Shown in pieces: positions 47,572-55,871 of a DNA stretch of 64,000 nucleotides; position 1 is the stretch's first letter, and the number at the start of each line of letters is the position of its first letter. Both the position numbers and the translations under genes were made by a program. The stretch lies in contig MHZT01000006.1 in assembly GCA_001828855.1 (NCBI GenBank), positions 62,001 to 126,000 on the forward strand. The letters are read 5' to 3'. This DNA comes from Rhodobacterales bacterium RIFCSPHIGHO2_02_FULL_62_130 (lineage in GTDB: Bacteria > Pseudomonadota > Alphaproteobacteria > Rhodobacterales > Rhodobacteraceae). The notes below the pieces were generated by a model that was not told the DNA's origin, made no database searches, and was given only the letters and a program-made list of their open reading frames with translations.

Positions 47572-48541
47572 ATGACCAAAAACCCGATGCTGTCGGGCGA
47601 TCACTTTCGCTTGGGCACCTTTTCCTCGAACTGCTCGTCGGGCATGACGCCCACGAAAATCGCAGAACGCTGGGACAATAGCTGGGATAACAACCTTGCG
47701 CTGGCCAAGATGCTGGACGACGCAGGGATTGATTTCATGCTGCCGATCGCGCGCTGGATCGGCTACGGCGGTGAAACCGATTTCCACGGCGGCCGACCAG
47801 ATCGGCCATGGCCGCGCAGGTCTGAACATCGTCGCAGGCTGGAACAAGCCGGAGTATGAGGCGCTGGGTCTGTCGCTGCCCGACGATCACGAAACCCGCT
47901 ATGCCTATGCACAGGAATGGTTCGACCTGATCCGCAAGCTGTGGGCCTCGGACACGCATTTCGACTGGGATGGCAAGTATTTCAAGGCCAAGAAGATCAA
48001 GGGCAACCCCGCCCCCGTGCGCGGCTCTGTCCCGATCATCAACGCCGCAGGCAGCCCGCAGGGCCGCGAATTTGCCACCGACAATGCGAACTTCCTGTTC
48101 ACCCCCGCGATTGATCTGGAACGGTCGAAAGGCGAGATCGCCGATCTGAAAGCCCAAGGTCAGGCCAAGGGCCGCAAGATCGACGTGCTGACCTTCAGCC
48201 ATGTGATCTGCCGCCCCACCCGCGAAGAGGCCGAGGCCTTCGCCAAGCACACCGCTGTCGATAATGCCGACACCGATGCCATCGACAATCTGGTGAACCT
48301 GCAATTCGCCCATGCCCACAGCTTCCCGCATGATCTGCTGGCGCAAATCAAACATTTGTTCGCATTGGGCCACGGCGGCTTCCCGCTGATCGGCACGCCC
48401 GATGATGTGGCAGCAGGTATCCTGAAGCTGCACGCCACAGGCTTTGCCGGCACCACGCTCTCCTTCGTGGATTATGTGGCGGAATTCCCTTATTTCCGCG
48501 ACACCGTGCTGCCGAAACTGAAAGAGGCCGGTATTCGCTAA
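47572..48541 (+). pseudogene. LLM-class flavin-dependent monooxygenase, broken by an internal out-of-frame deletion
   Basis: The first frame gives a normal N-terminus (MTKNPMLSGDHFRLGTFSSN up to ARWIGYGGETDFHG, about residue 73) and then garbled sequence to a stop at 47859. From about 47787 a second frame continues the same family: ADQIGHGRAGLNIVAGWNKP, then AAGSPQGREFATDNANFLFT to the natural C-terminus at 48541. Comparing with full-length family members (about 360-370 residues), some 40-50 residues between GETDFHG and ADQIGHG are missing and the frame is shifted. Only a 95-residue truncated product can be made. Intact members are FMNH2-dependent monooxygenases related to RutA. An assembly error is possible. 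Confidence 0.8.
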
Positions 48542-48617
48542 ATCACTTTGCCTTCGGGCAAAACCACCCTAAGTCAAGCTTCGCCGGATCATCCGGCGAA
48601 GCCCCAAAGGACGCGAC

Positions 48618-49106
48618 ATGACCGAACCCAGCCCCAAAGAGTTCCGCGACGCCATGCGCGCCTTCGTCGGCAATTGCAGCGTGATCACCACGGGCGAGGG
48701 CGAAGCCGCCACCGGCCTGATCGTCACCTCCGCGATCTCGCTTTCCGCCGAACCGCCGCTGCTGCTGGCCTGCATCAACCGCTCGTCGTCCAGTTGGCCC
48801 GTGCTGAAAGAAAGCGGTAAATTCGGCTGGTCCAGCCTCGGGGCCGCTCACCAGCCCGTCGCCGAACGCTTCTCGGGCTTTGGCGGCGTCAAAGGCCCCG
48901 CCCGCTATGACGGTGCGGAATGGGAAACGGCCGTCACCGGCGCGCGCCTGCTGACAGGCGCCCCCACCGCCTTTGACTGCACCGTCGAAGAAATGATCGA
49001 CCGCGCCACCCATTCGATCCTGATCGGCCGCGTCCAGGCCATCCGCATCACCGAAGGCGCAGGCGCGCTGATCTACTGGAACGGTGCCTATCGCAGCCTG
49101 ACCTGA
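48618..49106 (+). CDS. Flavin reductase, second copy
   Basis: A 162-residue HpaC-like flavin reductase. FVGNCSVITTGEGEAATGLI and AISLSAEPPLLLACINRSSS are the flavin-binding regions; THSILIGRVQAIRITEGAGA is the C-terminal strand. It would supply reduced FMN to the LLM monooxygenase immediately upstream, which is broken, so this reductase may now be without a partner or serve another oxygenase. AAAGGACGCGAC precedes the ATG. Confidence 0.88.
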   Translation: MTEPSPKEFRDAMRAFVGNCSVITTGEGEAATGLIVTSAISLSAEPPLLLACINRSSSSWPVLKESGKFGWSSLGAAHQPVAERFSGFGGVKGPARYDGAEWETAVTGARLLTGAPTAFDCTVEEMIDRATHSILIGRVQAIRITEGAGALIYWNGAYRSLT

Positions 49107-49112
49107 CGCAAA

Positions 49113-49273
49113 GGTGCGTGACAAGCACGCACCCTACCCTTGCCCTTCATCTGTTCTTAAATATCCCCGCTGGAGGCTCCTTGGGTATGACACAGGAGCC
49201 TCCGGCGGGAGTATTTTTGCCAAGATGAAACCGGCAAGTCAGGATTGGGGTAGGGTGCGTGATTTCACGCACC
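49113..49273. repeat. Composite intergenic repeat, complete copy
   Basis: Outer hairpins at 49113-49133 (ACAAG loop) and 49254-49273 (ATTT loop) in opposite orientation with CTACCC/GGGTAG inside. The left inner arm has diverged (TTCATCTGTTCTTAAATATC), while the right arm keeps GCCTCCGGCGGGAGTATTT and AAGATGAAA. It separates convergent operons. Confidence 0.85.
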
Positions 49274-49281
49274 CTGTCTTG

Positions 49282-50823
49282 TCAGGCAAAGCTGCGGATG
49301 GTGGCCAAGGCCCCGTCCAGCGCCTTACCCTCTTCATCCTTCAGCGCCGCTTCACGCAGGCGGCGCGCCCAGTCGGCGGCGTCATCGCGCTGTGCGATCA
49401 GGGCGATGCCCGCCAGCACCTTGTCGAACTTCGACAGCCCCCTCGCGTGGGTGTCGGAATAGCCTTTGACCAGACGGCGGCATTTGAGGATCTCGACTGC
49501 CAAATCGTAGTTCTGTGCCAGATAGCTGTCGGCCACGGCCAGCCAGCGGTCCATATGGGCGCGTTCCTGTTTGTGGCGCAGGGTGCCACGGCGGCGGGAT
49601 TTCAGGCCACCCAGCACGTAAAGCATCAGATAGGCGCGCAGGCCGTCTGTCCGCAGGCGGCGGCCCTTGTTGAACCAGCGATCCAGCCGCGCCATCCATG
49701 CAGGGCTGGCTTCGACCTTTGCACCCAGTTTCGCGGGCAGCATTCCGGCGATTTCCTCGGCACGGGGGTGCATGAATTCGGTCAGTTGCAACACATGCTT
49801 GTCCTTCACGCCCATTTCCGCGCGGATGCGGTCAAAGCGGTGGGCGCGGGTTTTCAGATCGGCCACGCGGATCACATCGTCATAGCACATGGCATTGGCG
49901 ATATATTTTGCAGCCTCGCGGGTCAGGGCATGGCCCTTGGCGGGGGTGTCCTTGGCCAGAACGGCCTCGACGCGGGTGAGGTAGTCCGCGCCATAGGCAA
50001 GGTCTTGGAAATCCACGACCTTCTTCAGCCCCAGCAGCGCCATTTCCGCGGCGGAGTCCGGCAGGGCAGCCGCGCGCGCAGACAGGCGCGCCCATTCCGC
50101 CATCAGTTTGGCCGGACCCTTCGGGGCGATTGGCGCTTTGACTGCGGGTTTTTCGGGCGCAACTGTTGCCCCCTGCGCCGCCTCATACCCCGCAGCAAAG
50201 GCACGCAAAGAGCCTTCGATGCCCTTCCCGCCCGACCGGATCGCAGCCTCGAACGCCTCACGCGCAAATGGCAGCGCGCCCGACCCTGCCAGCGCACCGA
50301 ACAGACTGGCCGAGATCACCGACCCCTTGGCAATCGCCAGCGCGTCGAAATCGGCGGTAATCACGCGGCGGGCGGCAATATCGGCGGCGGCCAGCACTTC
50401 GGCCCCGTTGGCAATCCCGTCCCCCGGCTCCATCTTTTCCGACACCGCCAGCGCGCGGTGAGTCGAGGTGATCAGCACCGTGCGATCGGGCGTCACGAAA
50501 CCGCGCATGATCGAGCGACCCGCCTCCATCAACTCGGCCGAGATCATGATATCAACGTCGCCCGCCGCAGGGGCCAGCGAGAAGATCGGCGGACGGGCCG
50601 AAGCGGGGGCCATTTCCACATAGTAAACCGTGGCCCCCGTGCGCTGCGCCACACCGGCCACCGAAGTGGCCTGACAGACATAGCCATTGGCGCGGGCGAC
50701 CGTCTCGATCCAGCCGGTCAGCACGCCGCCGCCCTGTCCGCCCACCGCAAGGCAGGCCAGCTTGATGATGCCTGCCATCGACGGATCGGGCGTGGCGGGA
50801 ACAAAGGATTGATGCAGCGTCAT
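49282..50823 (-). CDS. iorB: Indolepyruvate ferredoxin oxidoreductase, beta-type subunit with DUF6537
   Basis: A 513-residue protein. The N-terminal 200 residues are the gamma-type (POR) domain: LAVGGQGGGVLTGWIETVAR and QATSVAGVAQRTGATVYYVE. The remaining 300 residues match the DUF6537 extension seen in aerobic indolepyruvate oxidoreductases (YLMLYVLGGLKSRRRGTLRH). Start at 50823 overlaps the alpha-subunit stop as ATGA. Together with the alpha subunit it converts arylpyruvates to aryl-acetyl-CoA with ferredoxin as acceptor. It is the last gene of a five-gene operon. Confidence 0.88.
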   Translation of the reverse strand: MTLHQSFVPATPDPSMAGIIKLACLAVGGQGGGVLTGWIETVARANGYVCQATSVAGVAQRTGATVYYVEMAPASARPPIFSLAPAAGDVDIMISAELMEAGRSIMRGFVTPDRTVLITSTHRALAVSEKMEPGDGIANGAEVLAAADIAARRVITADFDALAIAKGSVISASLFGALAGSGALPFAREAFEAAIRSGGKGIEGSLRAFAAGYEAAQGATVAPEKPAVKAPIAPKGPAKLMAEWARLSARAAALPDSAAEMALLGLKKVVDFQDLAYGADYLTRVEAVLAKDTPAKGHALTREAAKYIANAMCYDDVIRVADLKTRAHRFDRIRAEMGVKDKHVLQLTEFMHPRAEEIAGMLPAKLGAKVEASPAWMARLDRWFNKGRRLRTDGLRAYLMLYVLGGLKSRRRGTLRHKQERAHMDRWLAVADSYLAQNYDLAVEILKCRRLVKGYSDTHARGLSKFDKVLAGIALIAQRDDAADWARRLREAALKDEEGKALDGALATIRSFA

Positions 50824-52961
50824 GCTCCGAACTCCAACCGTTTTGCGGCGCGGCGGGCCTGCAGCCAACCAATTGCGCGGGCCGAAAAGGCGGCCCATTT
50901 CGCCTCCCATTTGCCCGGATTATGCACCACATCGGCGCGGTAAAAGCTGGGGCAGAGGACGGCGGCATCCGCCACCTCGCCGCAGTTGCCACAACCGACG
51001 CAGGATTGGTCGATGCTGGCCACCGGATCATCGCGCAGCGGATCATCCAGTCTTTTCAAGGACAAGGACGGACAGCCCGACAGGCGGATGCAGGCGTGAT
51101 CGCCGGTGCAGACATCTTCATCGACGCCAAAGCGCGGGGCCTCAACCCTGCGGCCTTCCTTGATCGCCGCCGCCCGCAAGGGTTTCTCGCGGCGCTGTTT
51201 GTTCAGCATACACTCAGATGAGGCCACGATCACATGCGGGCCGGGGGCGTCTGTGGTCAGCGCCTCGCGGATGGTGTCGCGCATCTTTTTCACGTCATAG
51301 GTGCGGTCGATCTGGCGCACCCAGTTGATGCCGATGCCGTTCAGCGCCTTGGAGATCGGGTTTTTCGTGGCCTTGCTGGCATTGTCGGCGCGGCTCGACA
51401 TCACGTCTTGCCCGCCCGTCGCCGCCGAGTAATAGTTGTCCACGATGATCGCCACACCGTCGGACTTGTTGAAGGCCATGTTGGTGAAGGACGAACTCAA
51501 CCCGTTATGCCAGAAGCCACCATCGCCGATGATCGCCACGGGGCGACGCTCGCCCCCGCCATCGAAGGCGGCGTTTGCGGCGGGACCAAGGCCGTAACCC
51601 ATGGTTGCGCCGCCGATTTCAAACGGCGGCAGCGAAGCGAACAGGTGGCACCCAATATCGGCGGCGATCTGGTGCTTGCCCAACTCCTTTTCCACCAACT
51701 TCATCGCGGCGAAAATGGGCCGCTCGGGGCAGCCGGTGCAGAAACCTGGCGGGCGGATCGGCACGGTTTTCGACAGATCGGGGATCTGCGGCTTGTCCTC
51801 GTTCGGGGCGCGCACCACGGCGGCGAGCATGGCGGGCGCGGCCTGTTTCAGGAAGGCGGTGATGCCGTCCAGCATGACCTGTCCGGTATATTCCCCCGCC
51901 ATCGGCAAGACGCCCTTGCCGTGCAGTTTCACCGATGAACCGGCCCGATAGAGGAAAGACCCAAGCTGCGTTTCAATGAATTCAGGCTGGCCCTCCTCGA
52001 CCACCAGAACCTGTTCCTTGCCCTGACAGAACTCAAGGAATTCAGAAGAAACAAGCGGATAGGTGACGTTCAGCACATAGATCGGGATCTGGCTGTCGCC
52101 GTAAATATCGGCCAGCCCCATCCGTTGCAGCGCGCGGATCACCGCGTTGAACATCCCCCCCTGCACCACGATACCGACAGGGGCATCGGCAGGGCCAAAG
52201 CGTTCGTTCAGGCTATTCTCAAGGATGAACCTTTCCGCCGCAGGCCAGCGGTTTTTCACCTTGTCTTGCTCATGTGCAAAGGACATCGGTGGCAGCACCA
52301 CACGGGCAAAATCGCTGCGCGGGTTGGACAGCGCATCGCGCACCGTCAGGCTGGGCCGCACATTGTCGCGGGTCTGGAAAGACCCCGTGACATGGCAAGA
52401 CCGGATGCGCACCATCAGCATCACGGGGGTATTGCTGGCCTCGGACAGCGCGAAACCATCGCCCACGGCCTTTACAATCGTCGGCAGGCTGGGGCGCGGG
52501 TCCAAGAGCCAGAATTGCGACTTCATCGCAAAGGGGTGGCTGCGTTCCTGCATGATGGAACTGCCTTCGCCGTAATCCTCGCCCACGATGATCAGCGCAC
52601 CGCCCGTCACCCCCGACGAGGCAAGGTTCGCCAAAGCGTCAGACGCCACGTTCACCCCGACCGAGCCTTTGAACGTCACCGCCCCGCGGATCGGGTAATG
52701 CACCGAAGCCGCCAGCATTGCCGCCGCCGCCGCCTCGTTCGCGTTGGCCTCGAACCGCACGCCCAATTCGCCCAGCAAATCCTCGGCATCGGCCAGAACG
52801 TCCATCAGGTGCGAGATCGGCGCGCCCTGATAGCCGCCGACATAGCCGACGCCGTTTTCCAAAAGCGCCTTGGTCAGCGCCAGAATCCCCTCGCCGGTAA
52901 AGGTTTCACCCGCGCCCAAACGCAGGTCTTCGACTTCGGCCTTGAAAGAACGCTCTGCCAT
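50820..52961 (-). CDS. iorA: Indolepyruvate ferredoxin oxidoreductase, alpha-type subunit
   Basis: A 713-residue TPP enzyme. The N-terminal pyrimidine-binding domain (about 1-250: EGILALTKALLENGVGYVGG and NANEAAAAAMLAASVHYPI) is followed by the TPP-diphosphate motif GDGGFWHNGLSSSFTNMAFN (about residue 480-500) and FCTGCPERPIFAAMKLVEKE. The C-terminus (about 620-690) is a ferredoxin-like domain with CTGDHACIRLSGCPSL and CVGCGNC cysteines for 4Fe-4S clusters. Substrates in the family are indolepyruvate and other arylpyruvates. Coupled to IorB by a 4-bp overlap and directly behind the MarR gene. Confidence 0.92.
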   Translation of the reverse strand: MAERSFKAEVEDLRLGAGETFTGEGILALTKALLENGVGYVGGYQGAPISHLMDVLADAEDLLGELGVRFEANANEAAAAAMLAASVHYPIRGAVTFKGSVGVNVASDALANLASSGVTGGALIIVGEDYGEGSSIMQERSHPFAMKSQFWLLDPRPSLPTIVKAVGDGFALSEASNTPVMLMVRIRSCHVTGSFQTRDNVRPSLTVRDALSNPRSDFARVVLPPMSFAHEQDKVKNRWPAAERFILENSLNERFGPADAPVGIVVQGGMFNAVIRALQRMGLADIYGDSQIPIYVLNVTYPLVSSEFLEFCQGKEQVLVVEEGQPEFIETQLGSFLYRAGSSVKLHGKGVLPMAGEYTGQVMLDGITAFLKQAAPAMLAAVVRAPNEDKPQIPDLSKTVPIRPPGFCTGCPERPIFAAMKLVEKELGKHQIAADIGCHLFASLPPFEIGGATMGYGLGPAANAAFDGGGERRPVAIIGDGGFWHNGLSSSFTNMAFNKSDGVAIIVDNYYSAATGGQDVMSSRADNASKATKNPISKALNGIGINWVRQIDRTYDVKKMRDTIREALTTDAPGPHVIVASSECMLNKQRREKPLRAAAIKEGRRVEAPRFGVDEDVCTGDHACIRLSGCPSLSLKRLDDPLRDDPVASIDQSCVGCGNCGEVADAAVLCPSFYRADVVHNPGKWEAKWAAFSARAIGWLQARRAAKRLEFGA

Positions 52962-53426
52962 CTAAATCTCGTGCTTTCTGATATTTGCCAGCATTTTCTG
53001 CAGCGTAGCCACAAAGGCGCGGCGTTCATCCTCGGGGATACCGCGGAACATCCGCGCCTGCGCCTCGGCCATATGCGGCCACAGGGTTTCGAACGAGGCG
53101 CGCCCCGCATCGGTGATGAACACCCGCACCGCGCGGCTGTCATTGGGATCGGTTTCGCGGCGCACCAGCCCGTCATTGGTCAACTGTTCCAGCGCGCGGG
53201 ACAGGGTGGATTGTTCCACCACGGTCAGTACCGACAGCTCGCGGATCAGCGGGCCTTCGACGACCGACAGCACCGCCAGCGCCCGCATCTTGGGCGTGGT
53301 TAGGCCCAGATCGGCCATCTCCTCGCGCAAGGACGCGTTATAGCGCCCCATAATCCGGTTCATCAGATAGGGCGCGAAATTCGCCAGCCCCACCTCACCC
53401 AGCCGTCTTGGCACGCCGTCCTTCAT
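52962..53426 (-). CDS. MarR-family regulator of the ior operon
   Basis: A 154-residue regulator. HTH segment LIRELSVLTVVEQSTLSRAL and wing LVRRETDPNDSRAVRVFITD. The start (MKDGVPRRLGEVG) overlaps the FAD oxidoreductase stop as ATGA; a longer frame would lie inside that gene. It sits in the middle of the operon it probably represses, the same arrangement as the MarR gene in the anthranilate-CoA operon. ATTTGCAAAT at 55836 in the divergent promoter is a candidate site. Confidence 0.88.
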   Translation of the reverse strand: MKDGVPRRLGEVGLANFAPYLMNRIMGRYNASLREEMADLGLTTPKMRALAVLSVVEGPLIRELSVLTVVEQSTLSRALEQLTNDGLVRRETDPNDSRAVRVFITDAGRASFETLWPHMAEAQARMFRGIPEDERRAFVATLQKMLANIRKHEI

Positions 53427-54979
53427 GCGCCCAACCTTTTCGCCGCGTTGAATCCCGACCCACCGCCAAGCCCCGGCCCCGGATGGGTGGAGGCGCCGAT
53501 ATGGATCAGCCCGCGCACAGGGCCAGTGCCATTGGTCGAATGGGCAAAGGGCCGCCAGATAAAGAACTGGTCGATGCTGCAAGCCCCGCCATAGGGGTCG
53601 CCGCCCACCAGATTGATGTTCATCCGTTCCAGATCGGCGGGGGAATAGGCGCGGCGCGCCAGCTTGATCTGGTCAAAATTCCTGATGTGGCGTAACAGGA
53701 TAGCCTCAAGCCGGTCGGCGAAAGCCTCTTTCACCGTGTCCCAATCGTTGCCCGCAATCTCGCCGCCCGCATCGCCCTTGATCACGCGCGGGGCGTCTGG
53801 GATTTGCAGCCAGAGAATCGCCTTGCCTTCGGGGCAGCGCGACGGGTCCAGCCGATGCGGTTGGCCGACGCAGATCGTAGGGGTTGCAGGCAGCATCCCG
53901 CGTTCCGCCTCGTTCGCGGATTTCGAGACCGAATCGATGCCATCCGCCAGATGGATCAGCGCCACATCCTGCAAGCCGTCGGTGGTCCATTCCGGCACCG
54001 CATCCAGCGCGTAATGCAGTTGGAAATCGCCGCGCCCGTGGCGATAGCCCTGCACCGCCGCGCGATCTTCGGGCAGGTTCACATCCAGCAACCGCCCGTA
54101 AAGCTGCCCCGGTGCCACCGAAGCCAGAACCGAGCGGCAGGCGATTTCTTCGCCATCCGCCAGACGCACCCCCGTGACACGGCCATCCTTGACCGTGATC
54201 TTGTCAACATCCGCGCCGCAGCGAATCTCGCCGCCCTTTTCCTCGATCAGACCACGGAAGGCGCGCACCGCCGCCCCTGCCCCGCCCTTGATCACCGGCG
54301 CACCGGCGGCCTCAAGCGCGAAGGCCACCACCTTGGCCATCTGCCCCGAATAGGTGCTTTCCGGCGTCAGCCCGCAATGCAGCACCCAAGGCGCCCAAAG
54401 CGCCTGCACCAAGGGCGATTGATAGCCCTCAAGCCAGCCGCGCGCAGGGGCAAGGGCGCTGCCCATCCACGCCGCAAGGCCCCGAAGCCCGCGCTTGCGC
54501 ACCTGACCGAACAGCAGCTTCGCGGTCGGCCATGACCACAACGACCCGCCCAGCAGCGCAAACAGGAAGGGCGCGTCGGCCTGAATCGCACCGACATCAG
54601 TGCCATGCCGATCACCATCGCCCGCTGCCAAAGCATTGAAGCCGCTGATATTCTTTGCCCTGTCCGTCGTCAGAACCAAGGCAGACCCATCCGGCCGCAG
54701 CACGGCAGTCGGATGGGGCGTGTGGCAATATTCCAGCCCATGCCGCACCAGATGCGGACCAAGAACGGCCCCCGCTGGCGAGGTCATGAACAGAACAAAG
54801 GTTGCCGCCATCACATCATGCGAAAAGCCCGGCAGCGTCACCTCTTCGGTCCGCAAACAGCCCCCCGCAACCGATTCGCGCTCCAACAACAGAACGCGGT
54901 CGCCCTTCAGACCCAGCATCGCACCTGCAACCAGCGCGTTGATGCCCGACCCGATGATGATGTGATCGACGGCAGCCAT
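53423..54979 (-). CDS. FAD oxidoreductase, phytoene-desaturase-like (paralog 1)
   Basis: A 518-residue flavoenzyme. FAD motif HIIIGSGINALVAGAMLGLK at residues 6-25 with the GG doublet LERESVAGGCLRTEE, and a C-terminal LIHIGASTHPGPGLGGGSGF for FAD. It is paralogous to the protein at 55872-57437 (shared GQP...DPSR.P.GK..LW.Q. and the NL.GGD motif). Family members oxidise or isomerise polyenes, amines or unknown substrates. The start MAAVDHIIIGSG lies 1 bp after the cyclase stop. Substrate unknown. Confidence 0.85.
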   Translation of the reverse strand: MAAVDHIIIGSGINALVAGAMLGLKGDRVLLLERESVAGGCLRTEEVTLPGFSHDVMAATFVLFMTSPAGAVLGPHLVRHGLEYCHTPHPTAVLRPDGSALVLTTDRAKNISGFNALAAGDGDRHGTDVGAIQADAPFLFALLGGSLWSWPTAKLLFGQVRKRGLRGLAAWMGSALAPARGWLEGYQSPLVQALWAPWVLHCGLTPESTYSGQMAKVVAFALEAAGAPVIKGGAGAAVRAFRGLIEEKGGEIRCGADVDKITVKDGRVTGVRLADGEEIACRSVLASVAPGQLYGRLLDVNLPEDRAAVQGYRHGRGDFQLHYALDAVPEWTTDGLQDVALIHLADGIDSVSKSANEAERGMLPATPTICVGQPHRLDPSRCPEGKAILWLQIPDAPRVIKGDAGGEIAGNDWDTVKEAFADRLEAILLRHIRNFDQIKLARRAYSPADLERMNINLVGGDPYGGACSIDQFFIWRPFAHSTNGTGPVRGLIHIGASTHPGPGLGGGSGFNAAKRLGA

Positions 54980-54980
54980 A

Positions 54981-55769
54981 TTAACGCGCCACCAAGGCCA
55001 GCGCGCGGATCGGCGATCCGGTGCCGTTCTCGATCTTGAGCGGTGCCGCAATCAGGATCGCGCCCTTGGCGGGCAGCTTGTCCAGATTGGCAAGGCTGGC
55101 CAGACCGTAGCAGTTGTTCTTGTGCAGCAAATTATGCGCGGGGAAAGGCGGCGTCATGCCACCGGCCTGACCTGCATCGGTGCCGATGCACTGCGAACCC
55201 CAGCCGACAATGCCCTTTGACAGCAGATATTCGATCACCTCGGCGGTCGGGCCGGGGGTATGCGGGCCGGTTTCATCCGCATTCAGAAAAAGGTTTTCAT
55301 CATGGCTGCGCTTGTCCCAGTCACTGCGCAAAACAACCCACTCGCCCGCGTTGATCGCGCCATGCTTGGCCTCCCATGCCTTCACATGGTCGATGGTCAG
55401 CAGGAAGTCGGGGTTTGCGCCACATTCCGCAGCGAAATCCAGCACGTTGACGGGGGCGACAAGGCGCTGCACCGGCAGGGTGTCGGTATAGCCGTCGGCA
55501 TAATCCTTGCCAGTAATCCAGTGGTGCGGCGCATCAAAGTGGGTGCCGGAATGTTCGCCGACCTTCAGCCAGTTCCACGCCCAGAACGGGCCATCGGCGT
55601 CATATTCGGAAATGCGGTGAATCTCGATCGCGGGGGTATCCTTGGCGAAATCGGGGGGCAGCTTCAGCAGCGGCGTGTTCGGGCCAAGAACGCCGGTGCA
55701 ATCCACCACCTCGATCCCGCCCGAGGCCAACATTCCCGCCAGACCGGCCAGCACAGTTGCAGATGTCAT
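54981..55769 (-). CDS. Cyclase-family metal-dependent hydrolase (KynB / isatin hydrolase-like)
   Basis: A 262-residue hydrolase of the cyclase (PF04199) family. The metal-binding motif HSGTHFDAPHHW (HxGTHxDxPxH) lies at about residues 72-83. Known members include N-formylkynurenine formamidase (about 210 residues) and isatin hydrolase (about 260-275 residues); the length here and the ior/indole context favour the isatin-hydrolase type, while the absence of kynB beside kynA/kynU leaves formamidase possible. No signal peptide is obvious, so it is probably cytoplasmic. It is the first gene of the cyclase-FAD oxidoreductase-MarR-iorA-iorB operon. Confidence 0.85.
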   Translation of the reverse strand: MTSATVLAGLAGMLASGGIEVVDCTGVLGPNTPLLKLPPDFAKDTPAIEIHRISEYDADGPFWAWNWLKVGEHSGTHFDAPHHWITGKDYADGYTDTLPVQRLVAPVNVLDFAAECGANPDFLLTIDHVKAWEAKHGAINAGEWVVLRSDWDKRSHDENLFLNADETGPHTPGPTAEVIEYLLSKGIVGWGSQCIGTDAGQAGGMTPPFPAHNLLHKNNCYGLASLANLDKLPAKGAILIAAPLKIENGTGSPIRALALVAR

Positions 55770-55835
55770 ATCAATCTCCCTGTTTGCGACGGTTGTCCCG
55801 TCCTTCGATGAATCAGACTAGACAGAATTAAATGC

Positions 55836-55845
55836 ATTTGCAAAT
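55836..55845. promoter_or_regulatory. Palindrome ATTTGCAAAT in the divergent promoter
   Basis: A 10-bp perfect palindrome in the AT-rich 102-bp gap between the cyclase gene (leftward) and the paralogous FAD oxidoreductase (rightward), 27 bp before the rightward ATG. ATGCAT lies next to it. Position and symmetry suit a MarR dimer, but the site is short. Confidence 0.45.
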
Positions 55846-55871
55846 ATCCCTGTGTCACTCGGAGTCAAGAA

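Noticed and set aside
47696-48541. The downstream part of the LLM monooxygenase as a separate short gene
   Set aside because: Its first 30 residues are frame-shifted nonsense; family similarity starts mid-domain, so it is the second half of a broken gene and not an independent CDS.
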